53,683 nucleotides of DNA from assembly GCF_002920635.1 (NCBI RefSeq), contig NZ_PQSR01000050.1, positions 1 to 53,683 of the forward strand, read 5' to 3'. Made by a program: the position numbers and the translations under genes. This document shows, one piece after another, positions 43,893-52,182 of this stretch (position 1 is its first letter; each line of letters begins with the position of its first letter). Under the pieces are notes generated by a model that was not told the origin of the DNA, did no database searches, and saw nothing but the letters and a program-made list of their open reading frames with translations. This DNA is from Streptomyces sp. Ru72. Its GTDB lineage: Bacteria > Actinomycetota > Actinomycetes > Streptomycetales > Streptomycetaceae.

Positions 43893-44717
43893 GTGGCAGA
43901 ACCAGCGGTGCGCATCCCGGATGCGAAGGTCGCGCTGTCGACGGCCTCCGTCTACCCGGAGTCGACGGCGACGGCCTTCGAGATCGCCGCGCGCCTCGGG
44001 TACGACGGGGTCGAGGTCATGGTGTGGACCGACCCGGTCAGCCAGGACATCGAGGCGCTGCGCCGGCTCAGCGACTACCACCAGATCCCCATTCTGGCCG
44101 TCCACGCCCCCTGTCTGCTGATCACACAGCGGGTGTGGTCCACCGACCCCTGGGTCAAACTCCAGCGGGCCCGCGCGGCCGCCGAGAAGCTCGGCGCCGG
44201 CACCGTCGTGGTCCATCCGCCCTTCCGCTGGCAGCGCCAGTACGCGCGTGACTTCGTCGACGGCATCTGGCGCATGGCGAACGAGACGGATGTGCGGTTC
44301 GCCGTCGAAAACATGTACCCGTGGCGCTACCGGGACCGCGAGATGCTCGCGTACGCCCCCGACTGGGACGTCACGAAGGACGACTACCGGCACTTCACGA
44401 TCGACCTCAGCCACGCCGCGACGGCCCGCGCGGACGCCCTGCAGATGCTCGACCGCATGGGCGGCCGCCTCGGCCACGTCCACCTCGCCGACGGCAACGG
44501 CTCGAACAAGGACGAGCACCTCGTCCCCGGCCGCGGCGTTCAGCCCTGCGCCGAGGTCCTGGAGCGGCTGGCCCTGGGCGGCTTCGACGGGTACGTCGTC
44601 ATCGAGGTCAACACCCGCCGCGCCATGTCAGGCGCCGAGCGCGAGGCGGACCTCGCGGAGGCCCTCGCCTTCGCCCGGCTGCACCTGGCGTCGGAGGTGC
44701 GGGTGCCCCGCCGGTGA
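43893..44717 (+). CDS. Sugar-phosphate isomerase/epimerase-like TIM barrel protein
   Basis: The 274-residue AP-endonuclease-2/xylose-isomerase-like TIM barrel protein (PF01261) has LGYDGVEVMVWTDPVSQDIE, VVVHPPFRWQ, FAVENMYPWR (metal-ligand Glu), FTIDLSHAATA, LGHVHLADGNG and YVVIEVNTRR. The reaction cannot be read from sequence. The GTG at 43893 follows TACCCT (43880-43885) by 7 nt, suggesting a leaderless mRNA. Confidence 0.85.
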   Translation: MAEPAVRIPDAKVALSTASVYPESTATAFEIAARLGYDGVEVMVWTDPVSQDIEALRRLSDYHQIPILAVHAPCLLITQRVWSTDPWVKLQRARAAAEKLGAGTVVVHPPFRWQRQYARDFVDGIWRMANETDVRFAVENMYPWRYRDREMLAYAPDWDVTKDDYRHFTIDLSHAATARADALQMLDRMGGRLGHVHLADGNGSNKDEHLVPGRGVQPCAEVLERLALGGFDGYVVIEVNTRRAMSGAEREADLAEALAFARLHLASEVRVPRR

Positions 44718-44854
44718 GCGGGCTCGCACCCGGCTGAGACACACGTCCCGGATTCCGGACATCGTGTCCGTCCCTTGGAGCACCGGCGTACGCTCGACCT
44801 CAGTCAGAACTCCGCCGGGCTCCCTGGCGGAACTCTCCGAAGGAGCGAGCGACG

Positions 44855-46708
44855 ATGCCCGAGCTGAGGTCCCGCACAGTCACCCACGGCCGCAACATGG
44901 CGGGCGCCCGCGCCCTGATGCGCGCCTCCGGTGTACCCGGCGCGGACATCGGACGGAAGCCGATCATCGCCGTCGCCAACTCCTTCACCGAGTTCGTCCC
45001 GGGCCACACCCACCTGGCGCCGGTCGGCCGGATCGTCAGCGAGGCGATCAGGGAGGCCGGAGGCATCCCGCGCGAGTTCAACACCATCGCGGTGGACGAC
45101 GGCATCGCCATGGGACACGGCGGCATGCTGTACTCCCTGCCCTCCCGCGACCTGATCGCGGACAGCGTGGAGTACATGGTGGAGGCCCACTGCGCCGACG
45201 CCCTGGTCTGCATCTCCAACTGCGACAAGATCACCCCGGGCATGCTGATGGCCGCCCTGCGCCTGAACATTCCGACGGTCTTCGTCTCCGGCGGCCCCAT
45301 GGAGTCCGGTCGGGCCACCCTGGTCGACGGCACCGTCCGCACCCTCGACCTGGTCGACGCGATCTCCGACGCCGTGAACGACAAGGTCTCCGACGAGGAC
45401 ATCCTCCGCATCGAGGAGAACGCCTGTCCGACCTGCGGCTCGTGTTCCGGCATGTTCACCGCCAACTCGATGAACTGCCTGACCGAGGCGATCGGCCTCT
45501 CCCTCCCCGGCAACGGCTCGGTCCTCGCCACCCACACCACGCGCAGGCAGCTGTACGTGGACGCGGCCCGCACGGTCATGGACCTCACCCGCCGCTACTA
45601 CGAGCAGGACGACGACACGGTCCTGCCGCGCAACATCGCCACCTTCGCCGCCTTCGAGAACGCGATGGCCCTCGACATCGCGATGGGCGGCTCCACCAAC
45701 ACGATCCTGCACCTGCTGGCGGCGGCCCAGGAGGCGGGTGTCCCCTTCGGCCTGGAGGAGATCGACCAGGTCTCGCGCCGGGTGCCGTGTCTGGCGAAGG
45801 TCGCCCCGAACGTCGCCAAGAACCGCACGTACTACATGGAGGACGTGCACCGTGCCGGCGGCATCCCCGCCCTCCTCGGCGAGCTGCACCGCGCGGGCCT
45901 GCTGAACGAGGACGTGCACGCGGTCCACAGCCCGTCCCTCGCGGACTGGCTGAAGACCTGGGACGTCCGCGGCGGCTCCCCGTCCCCCGAGGCCGTGGAA
46001 CTGTGGCACGCGGCCCCCGGCTGCGTCCGCTCGGCCGAGGCCTTCTCCCAGTCGGAGCGCTGGGAGGCCCTCGACGAGGACGCGGAGAACGGCTGCATCC
46101 GCTCCGCGGAGCACGCGTACTCCAAGGACGGCGGCCTGGCGGTCCTCAAGGGCAACCTGGCCGTGGACGGCTGCGTGGTGAAGACGGCCGGCGTCGACGA
46201 GTCGATCTGGACCTTCGAGGGCCCGGCGGTCGTCTGCGAGTCGCAGGAGGAGGCCGTCCAGAAGATCCTGACCCAGCAGGTCAAGGAGGGCGACGTCGTC
46301 GTCATCCGCTACGAGGGCCCCAAGGGCGGCCCGGGCATGCAGGAGATGCTGTACCCGACCTCGTACCTGAAGGGACGCGGCCTGGGGAAGGCCTGCGCGC
46401 TGATCACCGACGGCCGCTTCTCCGGCGGCACGTCGGGCCTGTCGATCGGCCACGCCTCCCCCGAGGCGGCCTCGGGCGGCACGATCGCCCTGGTGCGGGA
46501 CGGCGACCGCATCCGCATCGACATCCCGAACCGCACGATCGAGCTCCTCGTGTCCGACGAGGAGCTCGACACCCGCCGTGCCGCGCTGAACGGCGTCTAC
46601 GCCCCCGCGAACCGCGACCGCAAGGTCTCCGCGGCACTGCGCGCGTACGCCGCGATGGCGACGAGCGCGGACAAGGGCGCGGTGCGCGATGTGACGAAGC
46701 TGGGCTGA
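44855..46708 (+). CDS. ilvD: Dihydroxy-acid dehydratase
   Basis: Iron-sulfur enzyme that dehydrates dihydroxy-acids in valine, leucine and isoleucine synthesis. The 617-residue protein has CISNCDKITPGMLMAALRLN, ENACPTCGSCSGMFTANSMN (cluster cysteines), LPGNGSVLATHT and the C-terminal RFSGGTSGLSIGHASPEA substrate/Mg-site segment. AAGGAG lies 10 nt before the ATG. The 137-nt leader contains a small TCCGCC/GGCGGA hairpin near the ribosome-binding site. No branched-chain-codon leader peptide was seen. A strong terminator follows. Confidence 0.96.
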   Translation: MPELRSRTVTHGRNMAGARALMRASGVPGADIGRKPIIAVANSFTEFVPGHTHLAPVGRIVSEAIREAGGIPREFNTIAVDDGIAMGHGGMLYSLPSRDLIADSVEYMVEAHCADALVCISNCDKITPGMLMAALRLNIPTVFVSGGPMESGRATLVDGTVRTLDLVDAISDAVNDKVSDEDILRIEENACPTCGSCSGMFTANSMNCLTEAIGLSLPGNGSVLATHTTRRQLYVDAARTVMDLTRRYYEQDDDTVLPRNIATFAAFENAMALDIAMGGSTNTILHLLAAAQEAGVPFGLEEIDQVSRRVPCLAKVAPNVAKNRTYYMEDVHRAGGIPALLGELHRAGLLNEDVHAVHSPSLADWLKTWDVRGGSPSPEAVELWHAAPGCVRSAEAFSQSERWEALDEDAENGCIRSAEHAYSKDGGLAVLKGNLAVDGCVVKTAGVDESIWTFEGPAVVCESQEEAVQKILTQQVKEGDVVVIRYEGPKGGPGMQEMLYPTSYLKGRGLGKACALITDGRFSGGTSGLSIGHASPEAASGGTIALVRDGDRIRIDIPNRTIELLVSDEELDTRRAALNGVYAPANRDRKVSAALRAYAAMATSADKGAVRDVTKLG

Positions 46709-46729
46709 GGGGTCACTCCAGGAGCCACG

Positions 46730-46761
46730 GAAAGGGCCGCCCGGCGACGGGCGGCCCTTTC
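46730..46761. terminator. Bidirectional terminator between ilvD and the kinase gene
   Basis: GAAAGGGCCGCCCG (46730-46743) pairs with its complement at 46748-46761 around GCGA. The outer AAA/TTT makes it work for both convergent genes. Confidence 0.85.
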
Positions 46762-46766
46762 GCGTC

Positions 46767-48857
46767 CTACCAGCGGGACGGCTCGCGTCCGTCGACGGCG
46801 AAGACGGTTCCGTCGGGGGCGGTGGCGTAGACGTGGCCGTCGGCGAGCACCGGTTGGGGAAGCGAGGCCGCGACCCAGTCAGTGTTCGTACCGAGCCGCG
46901 CCCGGGTCTGCCCGACGAGCGCTCCCTTACGCGCGTCCACGGCGAGGAGTCGGCCGTCGGCCGCAGTGACGTAGACGTGGCTGCCGTCGGCGACGGGCGC
47001 GGAACCGCGACCCACGGACGTCTCCAGCTGCCAGAGCTGCTTCCGCGCGTCCATGTCGAGGGCCTCCAGTGACCCGCCCGAAGCCAACACGTAGACGACG
47101 TTCCCGTGCACGGTGGCCTGGGCGTCCTGGCGTCGGACGGGCAGTGCCACGCGGCGTGACACCTTGGACTCCGGGCTGTAGCGGACGACGGCGACCGTGT
47201 CTCCGTAGAACCGGTCGACGGAGAGGAAGAAGACCGATCCCTTCCCTGTGCCGACAGGCCTGAGCGTCCCGTTCAACCGCGCTGCCCAGCGCACGAACCC
47301 CGTGTCCGGATCCACCGCGGTGACCTGCGTGCCCGAGCCGTCGCCGGACGTACTCGTGGCGTACGCCAGCGGGTCGCCGGTGAATGAGGAGAAGTACGGC
47401 GCGCGGTGGCCCGGAATCCGCCGGGTCCACTGGGTGTCGCCCGATGCGCTGTTCACGCCGGTGACCGTCCCGTCGGAGTGAGTGAGCAGGAGCATGCCGC
47501 CGACGTACGCCCTTCCGCTCTGCGTGGGCATGTCCCGCTGCCAACGCGTCCGCCCGGTGTCAGGGGCGAGCGCCTCCAGGTGCCGGCCGTCCTCCGTCGA
47601 CAACTGCACGAGACCACCCGACAGGACCGGCGGCCCGCTCCAGCGGGCCTCAGTAACGGACCGCCGCCACAGCAGGCCGCCGTTGAAGGGAGAAAGGGCG
47701 AACACGACGTTGGGCTCTGCACAGAGCAGTTTCCCTTCGGCGTACGAACACTGGGGCATACCCTCCTGCCCGGCCACCGGCTTCGTCTCCCATGGCCCGA
47801 ACCCCGCCGATGTGACCCGGGGGCCGGTCCGGGACGGCGCGGGACTGCTGTCGTCGACCGAGCGGACCGCCAGAATCGCGCTGCCCACCAGCAGACCGAG
47901 CACGCCGACCGCCACGGTTGCACGCCTGCGGAGGCGTCCGGGGCGCCGTTTCGACTGCTCCACGCTCGGCTCCGGCCTCGGCTCGTCACGTGTCCGTTGC
48001 GCCGGTATGAACGCCTGGGTGTCGTACGAGGCCGCCACCGACCGCAGTTCCCGCATCAGCTCGTCCGGCGTGGGCCGGTCCTCGGGCTCCTTGGCAAGAC
48101 ACCGCGACACCAACGGCGCCAGGTCCTCCGGCACACCGGTCAGATCCGCCTCGTCGTGCACGACCTGGTAGGCGACGACATACGGACTGTCCGAGTCGAA
48201 CGGCCCCCGCCCAGTCGCCGCGTGCACCATGACGGACCCCAGCGCGAAGATGTCGGCGGCGGGACCGACCTCCCTCGGCCGTCGGAACTGCTCGGGTGCC
48301 ATGAAGGGCGGCGTACCGATCAACTTGCCGGTCTCGGTGCGCAGTTCGCTGTCCTTGGGCCGGGAGATGCCGAAGTCGATGACCTTCGGGCCGTCCTCGG
48401 CGAGCAACACGTTGCTGGGTTTCAGATCCCGGTGCACGACTCCGACCCGGTGGATGTCGCGCAGCGCCTCCGCGAGCCCGGCCATCAGCCGACGCAACTG
48501 GGCCGGGGCCATCGGCCCATTCCGCTTCACGTGCTCGGAGAGGGTGGATCCGGGAATGTACAGTGTGGCCATCCATGGCCGTTCGGCCTCTGGGTCGGCG
48601 TCCACGACGGGTGCGGTGAAGGCACCGCTCACCCTCCGGGCCGCAGCCACCTCCTGCCGGAAACGGCCCCTGAACTCGGGGTCCTTGGCGAACTCGGCGT
48701 GCACGACCTTCACCGCCAGCTTCAGCCCCGAGGTGCTGCGGGCCAGGTGCACCACGCCCATGCCGCCGGAGCCCAGACAGGACTCCAGGCGGTAGTGACC
48801 GGCGTACTCGGGAAGTTCCGCTTCCGCGCCCGCTCCGGTGTTGTGCTGTGGCGCCAT
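46767..48857 (-). CDS. Membrane Ser/Thr protein kinase with PQQ-type beta-propeller
   Basis: The 696-residue protein has an N-terminal Hanks-type kinase domain (about 18-275): glycine-rich LGSGGMGVVHLAR, VAIK-equivalent AVKVV, catalytic VHRDLKPSNVLL, DFGIS, and APEQF. One membrane segment follows (about 318-338, ATVAVGVLGLLVGSAILAVR), then an extracellular PQQ-like beta-propeller (about 375-696) with repeated ALxPxTGxxxWxxxx units. The architecture is that of AfsK-like kinases, where the propeller presumably senses an external ligand. The ATG at 48857 follows GGGGGTGG. It is divergent from the SH3 gene pair. Confidence 0.9.
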   Translation of the reverse strand: MAPQHNTGAGAEAELPEYAGHYRLESCLGSGGMGVVHLARSTSGLKLAVKVVHAEFAKDPEFRGRFRQEVAAARRVSGAFTAPVVDADPEAERPWMATLYIPGSTLSEHVKRNGPMAPAQLRRLMAGLAEALRDIHRVGVVHRDLKPSNVLLAEDGPKVIDFGISRPKDSELRTETGKLIGTPPFMAPEQFRRPREVGPAADIFALGSVMVHAATGRGPFDSDSPYVVAYQVVHDEADLTGVPEDLAPLVSRCLAKEPEDRPTPDELMRELRSVAASYDTQAFIPAQRTRDEPRPEPSVEQSKRRPGRLRRRATVAVGVLGLLVGSAILAVRSVDDSSPAPSRTGPRVTSAGFGPWETKPVAGQEGMPQCSYAEGKLLCAEPNVVFALSPFNGGLLWRRSVTEARWSGPPVLSGGLVQLSTEDGRHLEALAPDTGRTRWQRDMPTQSGRAYVGGMLLLTHSDGTVTGVNSASGDTQWTRRIPGHRAPYFSSFTGDPLAYATSTSGDGSGTQVTAVDPDTGFVRWAARLNGTLRPVGTGKGSVFFLSVDRFYGDTVAVVRYSPESKVSRRVALPVRRQDAQATVHGNVVYVLASGGSLEALDMDARKQLWQLETSVGRGSAPVADGSHVYVTAADGRLLAVDARKGALVGQTRARLGTNTDWVAASLPQPVLADGHVYATAPDGTVFAVDGREPSRW

Positions 48858-48998
48858 GGACCACCCCCGTGCTGTTCGTCCGCGCGCGCGACGCACGGAG
48901 CCTAGTCGATGACTCGTACGAGACCGAGGCGGCTTGCTAGCCTCCGCGGCGAGTCGCGCACGTGTGTTTCACGGTGTGATGCGAGGGAATCAACGGGA

Positions 48999-49017
48999 CC
49001 TCATGACAGTCATGAGG
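48999..49017. promoter_or_regulatory. Perfect 19-bp palindrome upstream of the SH3 gene pair
   Basis: CCTCATGAC-A-GTCATGAGG (9-bp arms, one central base). It ends 19 nt before the first SH3 start and 4 nt before the GGGGGAGG ribosome-binding site, so it could be a protein operator or an RNA hairpin next to the site. Confidence 0.6.
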
Positions 49018-49036
49018 CAAACGGGGGAGGTACTTC

Positions 49037-49354
49037 ATGTCTGTTGACCATGTCGAAGAAGTCGGCAGCGGCGACGAGGCGAACGCCGTCACGACGGCCG
49101 CGGCTCTGCGCTACTACGCGGTCGCACCGGGCGTTCGGCTCAACGTCCGCAGTGGCCCGGGCACCAGCTACAGCATTGTCCGCGTGCTCAACGAGGGTGC
49201 GTACGTCCCGATTTACTGCCAGACGCCGGGTTCGACGGTGACGGGCTATTACGGCACGAGCAACATCTGGGACAACATCAGCAACGGCGAGTTCGTCGCG
49301 GACGCGTACGTGAACACGGGTAGCGACGGCTATGTCGCCTCGCGCTGCGGCTGA
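49037..49354 (+). CDS. SH3b-domain protein without signal peptide
   Basis: The 105-residue protein is one bacterial SH3 domain (LRYYAVAPGVRLNVRSGPGT, then SYSIVRVLNEGAYVPIYCQT) preceded by about 24 acidic residues. The domain carries two cysteines that could form a disulfide, yet no signal peptide is present. An in-frame stop 21 nt before the ATG excludes a longer secreted form. The next gene is its near-copy with a signal peptide, and the two share 64 identical bases (49216-49279 and 49579-49642). GGGGGAGG is the ribosome-binding site. Wall-binding is typical for SH3b domains, so an internal form is odd. Confidence 0.75.
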   Translation: MSVDHVEEVGSGDEANAVTTAAALRYYAVAPGVRLNVRSGPGTSYSIVRVLNEGAYVPIYCQTPGSTVTGYYGTSNIWDNISNGEFVADAYVNTGSDGYVASRCG

Positions 49355-49642
49355 TCTCCCCTCCGAGAGGATGCCATGACGTTCAGGAAACGCAGATCCC
49401 TTCTCCTCGCGGGTTCCGCCGCCGGGGCCCTCCTCATGATGCTGGGCACCTCCACGGATGCCTCGGCGCTCACCTACTACCCGGTCGCCCCGGGCGTTCG
49501 CCTCAACGTCCGCAGCGGCCCCGGCACCGACTACACCATCGTTCGGGTCCTGCCGGAGGGAGCCAAAGTCCCGATCTTCTGCCAGACGCCGGGTTCGACG
49601 GTGACGGGCTATTACGGCACGAGCAACATCTGGGACAACATC
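49216..49642 (+). repeat. Tandem gene duplication (64-bp identical core)
   Basis: Bases 49216-49279 and 49579-49642 are identical, including synonymous positions. Flanking coding sequence is also very similar. This marks a recent duplication or gene conversion between the two SH3 genes. Confidence 0.85.
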
Positions 49643-49717
49643 GACGACGGCGAGTACGTGTCGGATGCCTACGTGAACACGGGCAGCGACGGTTACGTCG
49701 CCTCGCGCTGCGGCTGA
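49376..49717 (+). CDS. Secreted SH3b-domain protein
   Basis: The 113-residue protein has a clear Sec signal peptide (FRKRRSLLLAGSAAGALLMM, cleavage near ASA-LTYY) and then one SH3b domain almost identical to the one encoded upstream (YYPVAPGVRLNVRSGPGT, GSTVTGYYGTSNIWDNI, DAYVNTGSDGYVASRCG). Two conserved cysteines may form a disulfide outside the cell. The domain presumably binds the cell wall. GAGAGG precedes the ATG. It lies 21 nt after the first copy and is presumably cotranscribed with it. Confidence 0.85.
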   Translation: MTFRKRRSLLLAGSAAGALLMMLGTSTDASALTYYPVAPGVRLNVRSGPGTDYTIVRVLPEGAKVPIFCQTPGSTVTGYYGTSNIWDNIDDGEYVSDAYVNTGSDGYVASRCG

Positions 49718-49763
49718 TGCGACCGGGGCGGGGTCCGTCGATGGCCGGAGTGATAATCGACCC

Positions 49764-50258
49764 GTGAGCGACGAGACCGGCACTCCGGACACCCCCAAGG
49801 GCGGCCCCCGCCCCGAACCGATCCGCTTCTTCGGCACCACCTGGGTGGATCACGACGGCGGCTACACGGCCCGCCGTATCGCCGTGTCCGCCGGCTCCCT
49901 CGCCGCCGCCGCGATCTCCTGCCTCGTCCTGCGCTTCGCCTATCAGGGCCTGAGCATCGCCGACGTCGGCGCACTGGTGACGCTGCTGGTCGTCGTCATG
50001 TTCGCCGTGTGCAGCGCACTCGCGTTCGGCCACACCTGGGGAGCCTTCACCAAGCGCCCCGACCCCGAGCGCCAGTCCTCCCTCCGCGGCCTCCTCACCA
50101 TCGGCTTCGTCGGCTCCCTCCTCGCCTACTTCTTCCGCTCCCTGACCGAGGCCCCCGGCGAGAAGCTCCACCGCGAGGAGTACGACCAGGCCCGAGCCGC
50201 CCACGAGAAGCGCACCTCGCGCCGCACCGGCAACCCCTCCCGCCGGCGCCGTTCCTGA
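49764..50258 (+). CDS. Conserved membrane protein with three transmembrane segments
   Basis: The 164-residue protein has a cytoplasmic N-terminus (about 1-38), three hydrophobic segments (about 39-58, 66-91 and 109-124), and a charged C-terminal tail ending in a Arg-rich run. No enzymatic motif is visible. The GTG at 49764 follows GATAAT (49752-49757) by 6 nt, so the mRNA may be leaderless. Confidence 0.65.
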   Translation: MSDETGTPDTPKGGPRPEPIRFFGTTWVDHDGGYTARRIAVSAGSLAAAAISCLVLRFAYQGLSIADVGALVTLLVVVMFAVCSALAFGHTWGAFTKRPDPERQSSLRGLLTIGFVGSLLAYFFRSLTEAPGEKLHREEYDQARAAHEKRTSRRTGNPSRRRRS

Positions 50259-50326
50259 CCCGGGCCCCCGCCCAACGCCGCGTAAACCCGCTGCCCCGGC
50301 CCCCGGCTCCCCGCCACCATGGGCGT

Positions 50327-51103
50327 ATGACCGCGCCCTCCCGAGCAGCCCGCGCCCACTCCTTCAACGCCGCGGCCGCTCAGTACGCCGCGAACCGCCC
50401 CTCCTACCCGCCCGCGCTCTTCGACGCTCTCGAAGACCTCGCCGACCGTCCCCTCGCCGGCGCCCGCGTGGCCGACATCGGCGCCGGTACCGGCATCGCC
50501 ACCGCCCTGCTCAGGGCCCGCAGCGCGCACGTGCTCGCCGTGGAGCCCGGCGCCGGCATGGCCGACCAGTTCCGCCGATCCCTCCCCGACGTCCCCCTCC
50601 TGCGCGGCGACGGCAACGCCCTCCCCCTCGCCACCGCCTCAGTCGACGTCCTCACCTTCGCCCAGTCCTGGCACTGGACCGACCCCGCCCGCTCGGTCCC
50701 CGAGGCCCTGCGCGTCCTGCGGCCGGGCGGCGCGCTCGCGCTGTGGTGGAACATGGACGCCCAGGACGTTCCCTGGATAACCGAGCAGGCGGACCGCATC
50801 AAGCGTTTCTTCGGCACCGAGCAGGCGACCAAGAACGGCGCCGGCGGCACCCATATCGGACTCGCCTTCCAAGGGGCGCCCGAGGTCCCCGCCCACGCCC
50901 GTCGCGTCATCCGCTGGAGCCGTACGATCCCCGTCGACACGCACCTCGCCAACATCGGCAGCCACTCGATCTTCCTGGTCGGCGGCGAGGAACGCGCCGG
51001 AGCCTTCCTCGCCGAGGAGCGGGACCACCTCCTCAAGACCTTCCCGGACGGCCGTGTCGAGGAGGCCTACGACGTGGTACTGATCGTGGCCCGGCGGCTC
51101 TAG
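50327..51103 (+). CDS. Class I SAM-dependent methyltransferase
   Basis: The 258-residue protein has the Methyltransf_11-type core: FNAAAAQYAANRPSYPPALF, motif I VADIGAGTGIATALL, acidic VLAVEPGAGM, LLRGDGNALPLATASVDVLT and ALRVLRPGGALALWW. The substrate is unknown, and the family includes small-molecule and ubiquinone/menaquinone-type enzymes. The ATG at 50327 begins the conserved N-terminus. No ribosome-binding site of note. Confidence 0.85.
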   Translation: MTAPSRAARAHSFNAAAAQYAANRPSYPPALFDALEDLADRPLAGARVADIGAGTGIATALLRARSAHVLAVEPGAGMADQFRRSLPDVPLLRGDGNALPLATASVDVLTFAQSWHWTDPARSVPEALRVLRPGGALALWWNMDAQDVPWITEQADRIKRFFGTEQATKNGAGGTHIGLAFQGAPEVPAHARRVIRWSRTIPVDTHLANIGSHSIFLVGGEERAGAFLAEERDHLLKTFPDGRVEEAYDVVLIVARRL

Positions 51104-51258
51104 CCGCGGACACACCGCCGGCGCCGGGTCATGGCCCCGCCACGTCCACCCCTGGGCACGGCACAGCCGCCGTCCCGCCCACCGGACACCCCGCCGATCG
51201 CACCCTCCCCAGTGCGAGGATGACCGAAGGACGACGCACCCCGGAGGGCCCCACCACC

Positions 51259-52068
51259 ATGAGCCAGAAAGTCGCAGTCCTCGGTACCGGCAAGATCGGC
51301 GAAGCCCTGCTCAGCGGAATGATCCGAGCCGGCTGGGCCCCCGCCGACCTCCTGGTGACCGCCCGCCGCCCGGAGCGGGCCGAAGAGCTCCGCACCCGCT
51401 ACGGCGTCACCCCGGTCACCAACCCCGAGGCCGCGAAGACCGCCGACACGCTCATCCTCACGGTCAAGCCCCAGGACATGGGCACGCTCCTCGACGAGCT
51501 CGCCCCCCACGTCCCCGACGACCGTCTGATCATCAGCGGAGCCGCAGGCATCCCCACCTCCTTCTTCGAGGCCCGCCTCGCCGCCGGCACCCCGGTCGTC
51601 CGCGTCATGACGAACACCCCGGCCCTCGTCGACGAGGCCATGTCCGTCATCTCCGCCGGCACCCACGCCACCGCCGACCACCTGGCCCACACCGAGGAGA
51701 TCTTCGGCGCCGTCGGCAAGACCCTCCGCGTCCCCGAGTCCCAGCAGGACGCCTGCACCGCGCTCTCCGGCTCGGGACCGGCGTACTTCTTCTACCTGGT
51801 CGAGGCCATGACCGACGCCGGCATCCTGCTCGGCCTGCCCCGCGACAAGGCCCACGACCTCATCGTCCAGTCCGCGATCGGCGCCGCGGTGATGCTCCGC
51901 GACAGCGGCGAGCACCCGGTCAAGCTCCGCGAGAACGTCACGTCCCCGGCGGGCACCACGATCAACGCCATCCGCGAACTCGAGAACCACGGTGTACGGG
52001 CCGCCCTCATCGCCGCCCTGGAGGCCGCCCGCGACCGCAGCCGCGAACTGGCCTCCGGCAACAACTGA
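51259..52068 (+). CDS. proC: Pyrroline-5-carboxylate reductase
   Basis: Last enzyme of proline synthesis, reducing pyrroline-5-carboxylate with NAD(P)H. The 269-residue protein has the Rossmann motif VAVLGTGKIGEALLSGMI, LILTVKPQDM, RVMTNTPALV and the C-terminal signature LSGSGPAYFFYLVEAMTDAG and TSPAGTTINAIRELE. GGAGGG precedes the ATG by 9 nt. A hairpin follows at 52079-52106. Confidence 0.95.
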   Translation: MSQKVAVLGTGKIGEALLSGMIRAGWAPADLLVTARRPERAEELRTRYGVTPVTNPEAAKTADTLILTVKPQDMGTLLDELAPHVPDDRLIISGAAGIPTSFFEARLAAGTPVVRVMTNTPALVDEAMSVISAGTHATADHLAHTEEIFGAVGKTLRVPESQQDACTALSGSGPAYFFYLVEAMTDAGILLGLPRDKAHDLIVQSAIGAAVMLRDSGEHPVKLRENVTSPAGTTINAIRELENHGVRAALIAALEAARDRSRELASGNN

Positions 52069-52078
52069 CGTCGCCCCC

Positions 52079-52106
52079 GGGGCGGGGTGCCGTGCCACCC
52101 CGCCCC
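52079..52106 (+). terminator. Hairpin terminator after proC
   Basis: GGGGCGGGGTG (52079-52089) pairs with CACCCCGCCCC (52096-52106) around GCCGTG-type loop bases. It has no T-run. Confidence 0.65.
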
Positions 52107-52182
52107 GCGAACGACCTGCCTCCTCCGCGGTCACCAGGCGCGTCGCCCGTTCGGAGCCACCGCCTCCCGATGCCGGGAGCGC

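Noticed and set aside
44718..44854. Branched-chain amino acid attenuator before ilvD
   Set aside because: No leader frame rich in Ile, Leu or Val codons and no alternative terminator pairings were found. There is only a small hairpin.
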